From: Burkholderiales bacterium
GTDB taxonomy: Bacteria > Pseudomonadota > Gammaproteobacteria > Burkholderiales > CAIKXV01
DNA length: 6,197 nucleotides
Assembly: GCA_014379045.1 (NCBI GenBank)
Contig: JACMMK010000037.1
Coordinates: forward strand, 1-6,197
Direction: 5' to 3'
The first letter of the stretch is position 1; each line of letters starts with the position of its first letter. Positions 1 to 6,197 of this stretch are shown piece after piece. A program made the position numbers and the translations under genes. The notes below the pieces were generated by a model that saw only the letters and a program-made list of their open reading frames with translations, ran no database searches and had not been told where the DNA came from.

Positions 1-273
1 GAACGTGTGCTGCGCGTCGCCGCCGGTGCCGCAGGTGTCGACCAGGTGCTCGACGCCCGCTACGTCGACGCGCGTTGCCAGCTCGCGCATCACCGACGCC
101 GCCCCGGCCACCTCGGCGACGCTCTCGCCCTTCGCGCGCAGGGCGACGATCAGCCCCGCGATCTGCGCGCCAGTCAGTTCGCCGAGCATGACCTGGCGCA
201 TCAAGCCCGCCATCTGCTCGCGTTCGAGATCGCGCCCGTCGATCAGGGTGTTCAAGGCGTCGGCGTAAGTCAT
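1..273 (-). CDS. trpD: Anthranilate phosphoribosyltransferase, N-terminal part (cut by window edge)
   Basis: TrpD transfers the phosphoribosyl group of PRPP to anthranilate, the second committed step of tryptophan synthesis, in the cytoplasm. The 91 visible residues start MTYADALNTLIDGRDL and form the small helical N-terminal domain. They include the typical stretch MLGELTGAQIAGLIVALRAKGE (about residues 29-50), written here only to identify the family. The window then reaches the glycine-rich PRPP-binding motif DTCGTGGD at residues 79-86, followed by AQHTF. The ATG at 273 is the only ATG, GTG or TTG start in frame after the trpG stop, which lies 55 bases upstream; the Shine-Dalgarno sequence is weak. 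The gene follows trpG in the same direction and is probably co-transcribed with it. The C-terminal three quarters lie outside the window. Confidence 0.95.
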   Translation of the reverse strand, partial: MTYADALNTLIDGRDLEREQMAGLMRQVMLGELTGAQIAGLIVALRAKGESVAEVAGAASVMRELATRVDVAGVEHLVDTCGTGGDAQHTF

Positions 274-328
274 CGCGACCGACTCGGGCGATGCATCGGC
301 AGAGGCGACGCGAAGGATGACCCGCAGC

Positions 329-898
<570 letters not shown>

Positions 899-965
899 GG
901 CGGCGGCAACGGCGTAATGGATCAGGCTGACAGGAATAAAGCGAGCAAGGCGAAGCTCACTTTGA

Positions 966-971
966 ATGATA
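966..971 (-). promoter_or_regulatory. Candidate -10 element for trpGD
   Basis: On the minus strand the hexamer TATCAT matches the sigma-70 -10 consensus at five of six bases, about 68 bases upstream of the trpG start. I find no good -35 hexamer at 16-18 bases, so this is only a candidate. It lies in the 198-base region shared by the divergent trpG and peptidase genes, the only non-coding place upstream of trpG where its promoter could sit. Confidence 0.3.
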
Positions 972-1086
972 ACCGGTCGGCCAGACCAATCGTTTGGTGC
1001 GGCGCAATCCGGGGCATTGCGGCAGACGCACCGTGCGCCCGGGCACTGTGTTTGCGCTCTGATTCGCGCGACAACAACCCAAACCC

Positions 1087-1091
1087 GGAGG
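1087..1091 (+). promoter_or_regulatory. Shine-Dalgarno of the zinc metallopeptidase gene
   Basis: GGAGG lies five bases before the ATG at 1097. It decides the start of a gene whose reading frame is open for about 260 further codons upstream across the antisense of trpG. Confidence 0.8.
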
Positions 1092-1096
1092 CTGCA

Positions 1097-1954
1097 ATGC
1101 GTCTCGAAGACGAACGTCAGAGCAGCAACGTCGAAGACCGACGCGGGGCAAGAGGCCTCGGCGGGATGGGTCGCGGCATCGGCATCGGCTCGGTGGCGAT
1201 CGCCTTCGTCGCGTTCCTGATGGGCGCCGATCCGGCGACGATCCTGTCTCTGCTGACCGGCGGTGGGTCGCCCAGCGTCAGTCAACAATCGCCCCAGACC
1301 GCGCCGATCGACGACGAACCGAGCCGCTTCGTACGGCGCGTGCTCGCGCGCACCGAGGATGCCTGGGGTGCGATCTTCCGCGCCGGCGGCGCCAAGTATC
1401 AGGAGCCGACGCTCGTCCTGTTCAGCGGCGCGACGCAGACGGCGTGCGGTGTCGGGCAGTCGGCCATGGGCCCGTTTTATTGCCCGGCCGACCGCAGCGT
1501 CTACATCGATCTCTCGTTCAACGAAGCCTTGCGCACCAAGTTCGGCGCTCCGGGAGAATTCGCGCAGGCGTATGTGATCGCGCACGAGGTGGGGCACCAC
1601 GTGCAGAACCTGCTCGGCACGGCGGGCAAGGTCGACGAGCTCCGGCGCCGTTCTAGCGAGAAGGACGCAAACGCGTTATCGGTGCGGATGGAATTGCAGG
1701 CCGACTGCTACGCCGGCGTCTGGGCGCGTACCGCCGAGGAGATGAAAAGCTTTCTCGATCGCGGCGACATCGAACAGGCACTGCGCGCCGCAGCAGCCAT
1801 CGGCGACGATCGGCTGCAGAAGCAGACGCGCGGCCAGATCGTGCCGGATTCGTTCACGCACGGTTCGTCCGAGCAGCGCGTACGCTGGTTCAAAATCGGT
1901 TTCGAGAACGGGTCGGTGAAGGCGTGCGACACCTTCAACACGCGTTCGCTGTGA
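1097..1954 (+). CDS. ypfJ: Putative neutral zinc metallopeptidase, YpfJ family, membrane-anchored
   Basis: This 285-residue protein belongs to the putative neutral zinc metallopeptidase (YpfJ-type) family, whose members are annotated from sequence and whose substrates are not known to me. It begins MRLEDERQSSNVEDRRG, a charged start typical of the family. A hydrophobic segment follows (about residues 28-53), probably an uncleaved membrane anchor with the catalytic part outside the cytoplasm. A low-complexity linker leads into the peptidase domain. The zinc motif HEVGHH starts at His163 (ligands His163 and His167, catalytic Glu164), and ELQADCYAG (199-207) probably supplies the third ligand, Glu199. 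Cys117 and Cys129 flank a family-typical segment and may form a disulfide. The C-terminal SFTHGSSEQRVRWFKIGFE is also characteristic. The start is set by a strong GGAGG. The gene runs opposite to its trp neighbours and has no evident tie to tryptophan synthesis. The family assignment is firm; the biological role is open. Confidence 0.93.
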   Translation: MRLEDERQSSNVEDRRGARGLGGMGRGIGIGSVAIAFVAFLMGADPATILSLLTGGGSPSVSQQSPQTAPIDDEPSRFVRRVLARTEDAWGAIFRAGGAKYQEPTLVLFSGATQTACGVGQSAMGPFYCPADRSVYIDLSFNEALRTKFGAPGEFAQAYVIAHEVGHHVQNLLGTAGKVDELRRRSSEKDANALSVRMELQADCYAGVWARTAEEMKSFLDRGDIEQALRAAAAIGDDRLQKQTRGQIVPDSFTHGSSEQRVRWFKIGFENGSVKACDTFNTRSL

Positions 1955-2029
1955 CACGACCTGACGACTCAGTGCTCGGCTGCACCCGCGTGACCGCCCC
2001 GGTTTCCTGAACCCCGCGGTTGCCTGCCT

Positions 2030-2056
2030 GGCGCGCGCGGCGTGCGCCGGCGCGCC
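2030..2056. terminator. Strong GC hairpin between convergent peptidase gene and trpE
   Basis: GGCGCGC (2030-2036) pairs with GCGCGCC (2050-2056), and inside it CGGC (2038-2041) pairs with GCCG (2046-2049) around a four-base loop, with one bulged G at 2037. The stem directly abuts the trpE stop codon at 2057-2059 and lies 75 bases after the peptidase stop. Its position between two convergent gene ends suggests a bidirectional transcription end or 3'-end-protecting structure. There is no T-run on either side, so it is not a canonical intrinsic terminator. Confidence 0.4.
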
Positions 2057-3547
2057 CTACTGCAAATGAGTGCCCGGCACTTCGCTATCCAGCCCGGCCA
2101 GCGCCATTTCGGCTGCGCGCAATACCGCGCGCGCCTTGCTCTGTGTCTCGCGCCATTCGCTTGCCGGGTCGGAATCGGCAACGATGCCGGCGCCGGCCTG
2201 CACGAACAACATGTCGTCCTTCAGCACTGCAGTGCGGATGGCGATCGCCAGATCCATGTCGCCGTGGAAGCCGAGATAGCCGACCGCGCCGCCGTAGATG
2301 CCGCGCTTGGTCGGCTCGAGTTCGTCGATGATCTGCATCGCGCGCACCTTCGGCGCGCCCGACAGCGTCCCCGCGGGAAAACTCGCCCGCAACACCGAGA
2401 ACGCATCGAAGTTCGGCCGCAGCAACCCTTCGACATTCGACACGATGTGCATCACATGCGAATAGCGTTCGATCGCCATGTTCTCGGTCAGGCGCACGCT
2501 GCCGGTCTGCGCTACGCGCCCGACGTCGTTGCGGCCGAGATCGACCAGCATCACATGCTCGGCGCGTTCCTTCGGATCGGCGAGCAGTTCGGTCGCCAGT
2601 GCTTCGTCGCGTTCACGCGTCTCACCCCGCGGACGCGTGCCGGCGATCGGCCGCAGCGTGACCTGCCCGCCTTCGAGTCGCACCAGAATCTCGGGCGACG
2701 CGCCGACCACATGGAAGTCGCCAAAGTTGAACAGGAACATGTACGGCGAGGGATTGGTCGCGCGCAGCGCGCGATACAGCGACAACGGTGCGGCAGGGAA
2801 CGGTTGACTCGTGCGCTGCGACAGCACGACCTGCATCACATCGCCGTCGACGATGTACCGTTTCGCGCGTTCGACCACTTCGACGAACGCGTCCTCGCTG
2901 AACTCCGACGCGGCGCGGGTGGGCGCATGCGCGATGGCTTCGGGAATCGCGATCGGCTTGCGCAACGCCGCGAGCAGCTCGGCAAGGCGCTGCTGAGCGC
3001 GCGCATACGCGCTGTCGCCACGGGGGTCGACATGCACGATCAGGAAGATCTTGCCGCGAAGATTGTCGAACACCGCGATCGCGTCGGACAGCAGCAGCAG
3101 GATGTCCGGCGTCCCGATGGGGTCTTCCTTCACCGTCGCCGCCAGACGCTTTTCGACATAGCGCACGGTGTCGTAGCCGAAATAGCCGACCAGTCCGCCG
3201 CAGAAGCGCGGCAACGCGGGTTCGGGTGCCACCTTTAGACGCGCCAGATAGCTCTTCACGAACTCGAGCGGATCGTCGGCGTCCACTTGCTGGCGCAGCA
3301 TCTTTCCGCTGAAGTCGCGGCACAGATGGCCGGTGATCTCGAGTCGGTCGTCGGCCGGCAGACCGATTACCGAATAGCGTCCAAAGCGCTCGCCACCCTG
3401 TACCGATTCGAGCAGGTAGCTGTACGGTGCGTCGGCGAGTTTCAGATACACCGACAGCGGCGTGTCGAGATCGGCGAAGGTCTCGAGATACAGCGGAATC
3501 CGGTTGTAGCCCTCGGCTGCCAATCGATTGAATTCCAACTCGTTCAT
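2057..3547 (-). CDS. trpE: Anthranilate synthase component I
   Basis: TrpE converts chorismate and ammonia (supplied by TrpG) to anthranilate, the first step of tryptophan synthesis. The 496-residue product has the usual length. The N-terminal domain carries the tryptophan feedback site: LLES at 45-48 followed ten residues later by Ser59, the conserved LLES-X10-S pattern, so feedback inhibition is probably intact. The C-terminal chorismate-binding domain shows PSPYMFLF (267-274), GASPEILVR (282-290), RPIAGTRPRG (299-308), DLGRNDVGRV (336-345), FPAGTLSGAPK (390-400) and GIYGGAVGY (416-424). I chose the ATG at 3547 because it has a GGAGAG ribosome site and gives the beta-proteobacterial start MNELEFNRLAAEGYNRIPL; an in-frame ATG at 3565 is less likely. 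PabB is a related possibility, but the N-terminal motif and neighbours favour TrpE. The gene ends convergent with the peptidase gene instead of running into trpG. Confidence 0.97.
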   Translation of the reverse strand: MNELEFNRLAAEGYNRIPLYLETFADLDTPLSVYLKLADAPYSYLLESVQGGERFGRYSVIGLPADDRLEITGHLCRDFSGKMLRQQVDADDPLEFVKSYLARLKVAPEPALPRFCGGLVGYFGYDTVRYVEKRLAATVKEDPIGTPDILLLLSDAIAVFDNLRGKIFLIVHVDPRGDSAYARAQQRLAELLAALRKPIAIPEAIAHAPTRAASEFSEDAFVEVVERAKRYIVDGDVMQVVLSQRTSQPFPAAPLSLYRALRATNPSPYMFLFNFGDFHVVGASPEILVRLEGGQVTLRPIAGTRPRGETRERDEALATELLADPKERAEHVMLVDLGRNDVGRVAQTGSVRLTENMAIERYSHVMHIVSNVEGLLRPNFDAFSVLRASFPAGTLSGAPKVRAMQIIDELEPTKRGIYGGAVGYLGFHGDMDLAIAIRTAVLKDDMLFVQAGAGIVADSDPASEWRETQSKARAVLRAAEMALAGLDSEVPGTHLQ

Positions 3548-3551
3548 CGTT

Positions 3552-3557
3552 CTCTCC
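3552..3557 (-). promoter_or_regulatory. Shine-Dalgarno of trpE
   Basis: GGAGAG on the minus strand, with the GGAG core six bases from the ATG at 3547. It favours this start over the in-frame ATG at 3565. Confidence 0.7.
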
Positions 3558-3673
3558 GTGAGCATTGCGTCCGCCCGCGCCGTCGCGTGGCGCGGCCCGA
3601 ACGCGATCGGGAAATCCACGCGGGCCTGCGCCGATGCGCACAGTCCGGCAGCGTCAATCGTCGGCGCGACGCC

Positions 3674-3702
3674 AGCGTAACACCGCACTCGCCTGCAGCG
3701 AA
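3674..3702 (-). promoter_or_regulatory. Weak candidate promoter for trpE
   Basis: On the minus strand TTCGCT (3702-3697), a 17-base spacer and TACGCT (3679-3674). The -10 is preceded by TG one base away (extended -10 pattern TGnTA), which could compensate for a -35 matching only three of six positions. It would place transcription start about 120 bases before trpE. This is inference from pattern alone. Confidence 0.22.
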
Positions 3703-3942
3703 CGCGCGGAGCGGCGGGGTACGAAGAAGCCGACTTTACTCACGGAATTGCCGCAAGAGGCGACAGGCGGATGAAAGTTCGAAGCGACCCACGTTCCGTC
3801 ACACCGTGCCTGCGCACGGTTCCGGACCCGATGCGTTGCGCAGAGCGCAGCGCTGGGTGGCGGTAGCGATCGGCGGAGATGCTGCGACGGGTCCGAGTCA
3901 TCTTGGTCCGAGACACGAGCCTCTCGAGTCGGCAACCAGCGA

Positions 3943-3967
3943 CGGCGCCGCGGCTCACGCGGCGCCG
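3943..3967 (-). terminator. Perfect 10-bp GC hairpin at the gph stop codon
   Basis: CGGCGCCGCG (3943-3952) and CGCGGCGCCG (3958-3967) are exact reverse complements, with a five-base loop that contains the gph stop codon (3957-3955). The stem is entirely G/C and would be very stable in the rpe-gph transcript. No T-run follows on the minus strand, so this is not a standard intrinsic terminator; it may pause polymerase, protect the 3' end or limit read-through toward trpE. Confidence 0.4.
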
Positions 3968-4638
3968 ATCAACCGTTCCGCGTCGATCAGGCGATCGACT
4001 ATAGCATCGGCTTTCAGGCTGGGGAGGTCGGCACCTTCCCGGTAGCCGTAGCTCACGCAGATCACCGGACACCCTGCGCGACGCGCGGCGAGCACGTCGT
4101 TGGCCGAGTCGCCGATCATCACCATCGTCACCGGATCGACGCCGATCATTTTCGCCGCATGCAGCAACGGCCCCGGATCGGGCTTCTTCACCGGCAACGT
4201 GTCGCCGGCGACAAGCACGGGAAAATAGCGATCGAGTTCCATCCGCGCGAGCAGCACCTTGGCGAAGCGCAGTGACTTGTTGGTGACACACCCCAGCGGA
4301 AGCCCGCGTCCGACGAACGCATCGAGTCCGTCGATCACGCCGGGGTAGATGTCGCAGTTCCAGGCGACGGTATCGAGGTAGTGGCGCTCGTAGATCTCGA
4401 GCGCACGCGCGAACGCGGCCGCATCGGCTGCGCTGCCCGGCGTCGCATCGAGCTGCCCGGCAAGCACCCGCTCGACCAGTTTGCCGATGCCTTTCCCGAC
4501 ATATTTCTCGACCTGCGACTGCGGCAGCGGCGGCAGGCCGAGTTCGAGCATCATCCTGCGCGCCGCTTCGGAGAGGCCCGGTACGCTATCGACCATCGTG
4601 CCGTCGAGATCGATCAATACCGCGCGTGCGCGGATCAC
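3955..4638 (-). CDS. gph: Phosphoglycolate phosphatase (HAD superfamily)
   Basis: Gph hydrolyses 2-phosphoglycolate to glycolate in the cytoplasm, clearing a product of DNA 3'-end repair or of Rubisco oxygenation. The 227-residue protein shows all four HAD motifs: the nucleophile loop DLDGT with Asp10 and Asp12, VTNK with Thr119, the lysine in VKKPDP (Lys152), and GDSANDV (176-182) with Asp177 and Asp181. The region between motifs I and II is the helical cap. The GTG start at 4638 overlaps the rpe stop as GTGA and gives a first strand MIRARAVLIDLDGT of normal length, so translation is probably coupled to rpe. Motif I reads DLDGTMVDS, where most relatives have Leu instead of Met15. HAD phosphatases are hard to tell apart by sequence; the rpe neighbour, length and motif IV support Gph. 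Confidence 0.92.
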   Translation of the reverse strand: MIRARAVLIDLDGTMVDSVPGLSEAARRMMLELGLPPLPQSQVEKYVGKGIGKLVERVLAGQLDATPGSAADAAAFARALEIYERHYLDTVAWNCDIYPGVIDGLDAFVGRGLPLGCVTNKSLRFAKVLLARMELDRYFPVLVAGDTLPVKKPDPGPLLHAAKMIGVDPVTMVMIGDSANDVLAARRAGCPVICVSYGYREGADLPSLKADAIVDRLIDAERLIGAA

Positions 4639-5336
4639 GACGGCTGCGAGACCGGATACGACGACGGATCCGACGGGTCGATCGACGCCAGCTCCGCGCG
4701 CATCGACGCGATCACCTTCGCATAATCGTCGGCGCCGAAGATCGCCGAGCCGGCAACGAAGGTATCGGCGCCGGCGCGCGCGATCTGCGCGATGTTGTCG
4801 ACCTTGACGCCGCCGTCGACCTCGAGACGAATCGCGCGGCCGCTGCGCGCGATCCGCTCGCGCGCCGCACGCACTTTCGGGAGCACCGCCGGGTTGAACG
4901 CCTGGCCGCCAAAACCCGGATTCACCGACATGATCAACACGAGATCGATCTTGTGCAAGACATAGTCCAACGCATCGAGCGACGCGGCCGGATTGAACAC
5001 CAGACCCACCTCGCAACCATGGTCGCGGATCAGGTCGATCGTGCGGTCGACATGGTCCGACGCCTCGGGGTGGAACGAGATCGAGGTGGCACCCGCGCGG
5101 GCGAAATCGGGTACGATCCTGTCGACCGGCGTCACCATCAGGTGCACGTCGATCGGCGCGCGGGTGAGCGGCCTGATCGCTTCGCAGACCAGCGGACCGA
5201 TCGTCAGATTGGGCACGTAATGGTTGTCCATCACGTCGAAATGGATCCAATCGGCTCCGGCCGCCAGAACACGCTCGACTTCGTCGCCCAAGCGGGCGAA
5301 GTCGGCGGAAAGTATGCTCGGAGCGATCACATGCAT
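4635..5336 (-). CDS. rpe: Ribulose-phosphate 3-epimerase
   Basis: Rpe interconverts D-ribulose 5-phosphate and D-xylulose 5-phosphate in the pentose phosphate (and, where present, Calvin) pathway. The 233-residue protein is a full-length TIM barrel. The first strand is IAPSILSADF. The metal and catalytic residues are all visible: His32 and Asp34 in HFDVMDNHYVPN, His65 in DVHLMV and Asp174 in EVDGGV. The phosphate-binding segments VNPGFGGQ (138-145) and the C-terminal GSAIFGADDY are also present. The ATG at 5336 begins MHVIAPSIL as expected for the family; the frame is open for 28 codons upstream, but those residues are not family-like, and no strong Shine-Dalgarno is seen. Its stop overlaps the gph start by four bases, making rpe-gph a coupled pair. 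It is divergent from apaG, 242 bases away. Confidence 0.97.
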   Translation of the reverse strand: MHVIAPSILSADFARLGDEVERVLAAGADWIHFDVMDNHYVPNLTIGPLVCEAIRPLTRAPIDVHLMVTPVDRIVPDFARAGATSISFHPEASDHVDRTIDLIRDHGCEVGLVFNPAASLDALDYVLHKIDLVLIMSVNPGFGGQAFNPAVLPKVRAARERIARSGRAIRLEVDGGVKVDNIAQIARAGADTFVAGSAIFGADDYAKVIASMRAELASIDPSDPSSYPVSQPS

Positions 5337-5489
5337 GGGTCGTCTATCGAGGTGAGTGAGGTTGGCGGGGGCGACACGCGACGCGTCGAGGCGTTGAAGG
5401 AGACCCGGGAAACGTTGCACGGGTCGAGCCTGCGTGCGTCGTCTGTGGTGAATGGGTCGATGACCGCCGTGGCGGACGCCGCATCCACT

Positions 5490-5495
5490 AGTTTA
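5490..5495 (-). promoter_or_regulatory. Weak candidate -10 element for rpe-gph
   Basis: TAAACT on the minus strand, in the context GGCTAAACTAG, resembles a sigma-70 -10 (four of six bases). It lies about 150 bases upstream of rpe within the 242-base apaG-rpe divergent region. No convincing -35 is found. The leader between it and rpe contains an imperfectly placed six-base inverted repeat (GACCCG at 5402-5407, CGGGTC at 5420-5425). Confidence 0.2.
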
Positions 5496-5578
5496 GCCGA
5501 CACCATCGGCACGTTCATCCGAGCCCTCGCACCCCGCGCCACGACCAACGCACAGGCAGTCACAGGATACCGATCGTC

Positions 5579-5956
5579 TTGAAGACCAATTACGACATCA
5601 CCGTTGCAGTACGGACCGTTTTCATCCCCGAGCAGTCGGACGAATCCGCGTCGCGGTTCGTGTTCGCCTACACGATCACCATCACGAACAGCGGCGGCAT
5701 GCCGGCGCAGCTGCTGTCGCGCCACTGGATCATCACCGACGCGAACAATCAGGTGCAGGAGGTGCGCGGACCGGGGGTCGTCGGCGAGCAGCCGAGGCTC
5801 GACCCCGCGCAGACCTTCGAATACACGAGCGGGACCGCGCTCGCGACCTCGGTCGGCACGATGCGAGGGTCCTACCAGATGCTGGCCGAGGACGGCACGC
5901 ACTTCGACGCCACGATCCCCGAGTTCACGCTGTCGGTACCCAGGGTGTTGCACTGA
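5579..5956 (+). CDS. apaG: ApaG domain protein
   Basis: ApaG is a 125-residue stand-alone domain protein of the fibronectin-III-like ApaG fold. The E. coli gene is linked to apaH, but its biochemical function is not settled. The sequence aligns along its whole length with the family: FVFAYTITITN (28-38), the LSRHWIITD segment (46-54), GPGVVGEQP (64-72), FEYTSGTAL (79-87), GTMRGSYQM (92-100) and the closing PEFTLSVPRVLH. The start is a TTG at 5579: it gives MKTNYDITVAVRTVFIPEQSD, which matches family length, and there is no in-frame ATG, GTG or TTG nearby upstream. The only Shine-Dalgarno-like sequence is AGGA at 5564-5567, eleven bases before the start, a rather long spacing, so translation may be weak. 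It is divergent from rpe, as in other beta-proteobacteria. Confidence 0.95.
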   Translation: MKTNYDITVAVRTVFIPEQSDESASRFVFAYTITITNSGGMPAQLLSRHWIITDANNQVQEVRGPGVVGEQPRLDPAQTFEYTSGTALATSVGTMRGSYQMLAEDGTHFDATIPEFTLSVPRVLH

Positions 5957-5999
5957 ACGCCTGATCGAACTGCGCAGCCGCGAACGGGCTTTCGATGCG

Positions 6000-6034
6000 C
6001 GACCGAACCCGCAGCTGCGGTCGAATCACTTTTT
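6000..6034 (+). terminator. Possible terminator after apaG
   Basis: CGACCG (6000-6005) pairs with CGGTCG (6018-6023). The 12-base palindrome CCGCAGCTGCGG (6009-6020) overlaps it and offers an alternative fold. On the plus strand five T's follow at 6030-6034, six bases after the stem, which is further than in a standard intrinsic terminator. The structure lies between the apaG end and the end of the opposite small ORF. Confidence 0.28.
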
Positions 6035-6118
6035 CGGCCAGGTCCACCAGACGATGAATGCAAGCAGCGCCAGGGCGAACGCCGCTTCGAGCAGCAGCAG
6101 GGCGAATCCAGCATCCAT
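6026..6118 (-). CDS. Possible 30-residue single-pass membrane peptide
   Basis: A short ATG-to-TGA frame encodes 30 residues. It starts MDAGFALLLLEAAFALALL, is almost wholly hydrophobic through about residue 25, and ends AFIVWWTWPKK, an aromatic belt plus two lysines as at the cytoplasmic or interface end of a single membrane helix. This composition is unlikely for random antisense sequence, which in this window is mostly rich in Arg, Ala and Ser. Against it: no Shine-Dalgarno precedes the ATG, and only 24 bases separate it from the divergent gene at 6143. I do not recognise the family and assign no function. It ends convergent with apaG, with a hairpin between them. Confidence 0.4.
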   Translation of the reverse strand: MDAGFALLLLEAAFALALLAFIVWWTWPKK

Positions 6119-6131
6119 AGGGTGTCGGGGC

Positions 6132-6136
6132 GGAGG
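6132..6136 (+). promoter_or_regulatory. Shine-Dalgarno before the partial gene at the right edge
   Basis: GGAGG within a purine-rich run (6132-6142), six bases before the GTG at 6143. It is the main support for a gene start here. Confidence 0.5.
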
Positions 6137-6142
6137 GAGAGG

Positions 6143-6197
6143 GTGAGGCGGCCAGGCCTTGGAGTCGCACGCGCGCTGCTCGTCGCCTCGCTCGGGC
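6143..6197 (+). CDS. Start of an exported protein gene (cut by window edge)
   Basis: A GTG at 6143 behind a good GGAGG opens a frame that stays open to the window end, giving MRRPGLGVARALLVASLG. This is a basic N-terminus followed by the start of a hydrophobic core, as in a signal peptide. Only 18 residues are visible, so the product cannot be identified. By synteny in beta-proteobacteria a lytic murein transglycosylase (MltA-type lipoprotein) gene near apaG would be a reasonable guess, but nothing in the visible residues proves it. Confidence 0.42.
   Translation, partial: MRRPGLGVARALLVASLG

Larger units (their letters stand above)
3548..3954 (-). other. Non-coding stretch between gph and trpE (trpE leader and promoter region)
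   Basis: This 407-base gap holds no gene I can support. In the trpE direction it contains half of the hairpin at the gph stop, and a second perfect hairpin (ACCGTGC at 3803-3809 pairing with GCACGGT at 3814-3820, four-base loop, no T-run). It also holds a 29-codon GTG-started open frame (3743-3654, starting MSKVGFFVPRRSARS) without a Shine-Dalgarno, and a weak promoter candidate. I find no run of tandem Trp codons that would mark a classical trp attenuator leader peptide, and no T-tract terminator before trpE. Confidence 0.6.

Noticed and set aside
899..1600. Upstream in-frame extension of trpG on the minus strand
   Set aside because: It is antisense to the peptidase gene and would add 234 unrelated residues before the canonical TrpG N-terminus.
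2042..3238. 398-codon plus-strand open frame
   Set aside because: It lies fully antisense to trpE, whose motifs are complete. Its His/Arg/Asp-rich product is typical of a high-GC antisense shadow.
3654..3743. 29-codon GTG-started ORF as a trp leader peptide
   Set aside because: No Shine-Dalgarno, only one Trp codon and no terminator/antiterminator pair nearby; kept only as a note in the leader region.
5379..5388. Ten-base palindrome CGACGCGTCG upstream of rpe as an operator
   Set aside because: Short G/C palindromes are common at this base composition, it is a single copy and is not placed next to a convincing promoter.
4626..5582. 318-codon plus-strand open frame over rpe
   Set aside because: Antisense shadow of the well-supported rpe gene with low-complexity Arg/Asp-rich translation.
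5327..5953. 208-codon minus-strand open frame across apaG and the rpe upstream region
   Set aside because: Antisense to the fully conserved apaG; the product shows no recognisable domain and is rich in Arg/Gly.
6119..6146. Purine-rich GGGAGAGGGTGAGG stretch, similar to a motif often seen in intergenic repeats of proteobacteria
   Set aside because: Only one copy is present in the window and it doubles as a ribosome site for the GTG at 6143, so no repeat element can be claimed.

Overview
The window looks like a chromosomal housekeeping region of a high-GC beta-proteobacterium (Burkholderiales or Rhodocyclales-like). I base this on the gene set and order apaG / rpe-gph-trpE ... trpG-trpD, on strongly G/C-biased third codon positions, and on protein N-termini typical of that class. 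There is no phage, insertion sequence, CRISPR array, rRNA or tRNA. The species cannot be named from the sequence alone.

Layout. On the minus strand, read from right to left: rpe (5336-4635) and gph (4638-3955) overlap by four bases (GTGA). A 407-base non-coding stretch follows, then trpE (3547-2057), and further on trpG (898-329) and trpD (273 to the window edge, cut). On the plus strand a putative neutral zinc metallopeptidase of the YpfJ type (1097-1954) lies between trpE and trpG, convergent with trpE and divergent from trpG. apaG (5579-5956) is divergent from rpe. At the right end is a possible 30-codon minus-strand membrane peptide (6118-6026), and then the first 18 codons of a plus-strand gene (from 6143) that begins like a signal peptide.

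How the genes work together. TrpE and TrpG form anthranilate synthase (chorismate + glutamine to anthranilate) and TrpD adds the phosphoribosyl group, so the left half is the early tryptophan pathway. Rpe (ribulose-phosphate 3-epimerase) and Gph (phosphoglycolate phosphatase) are sugar-phosphate enzymes that commonly travel with trpE in beta-proteobacteria. ApaG is a small stand-alone domain protein of unclear biochemical role. The metallopeptidase has no obvious link to tryptophan synthesis, and its position separates trpE from trpGD, which therefore probably need separate promoters.

Most of the window is ordinary. The points worth a second look are the interruption of trpE-trpG, very stable hairpins without a U-tract at the ends of gph and trpE, the lack of a Trp-rich leader before trpE, and the short Trp-rich membrane ORF near the right edge. 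I see no convincing evidence of a previously undescribed system.
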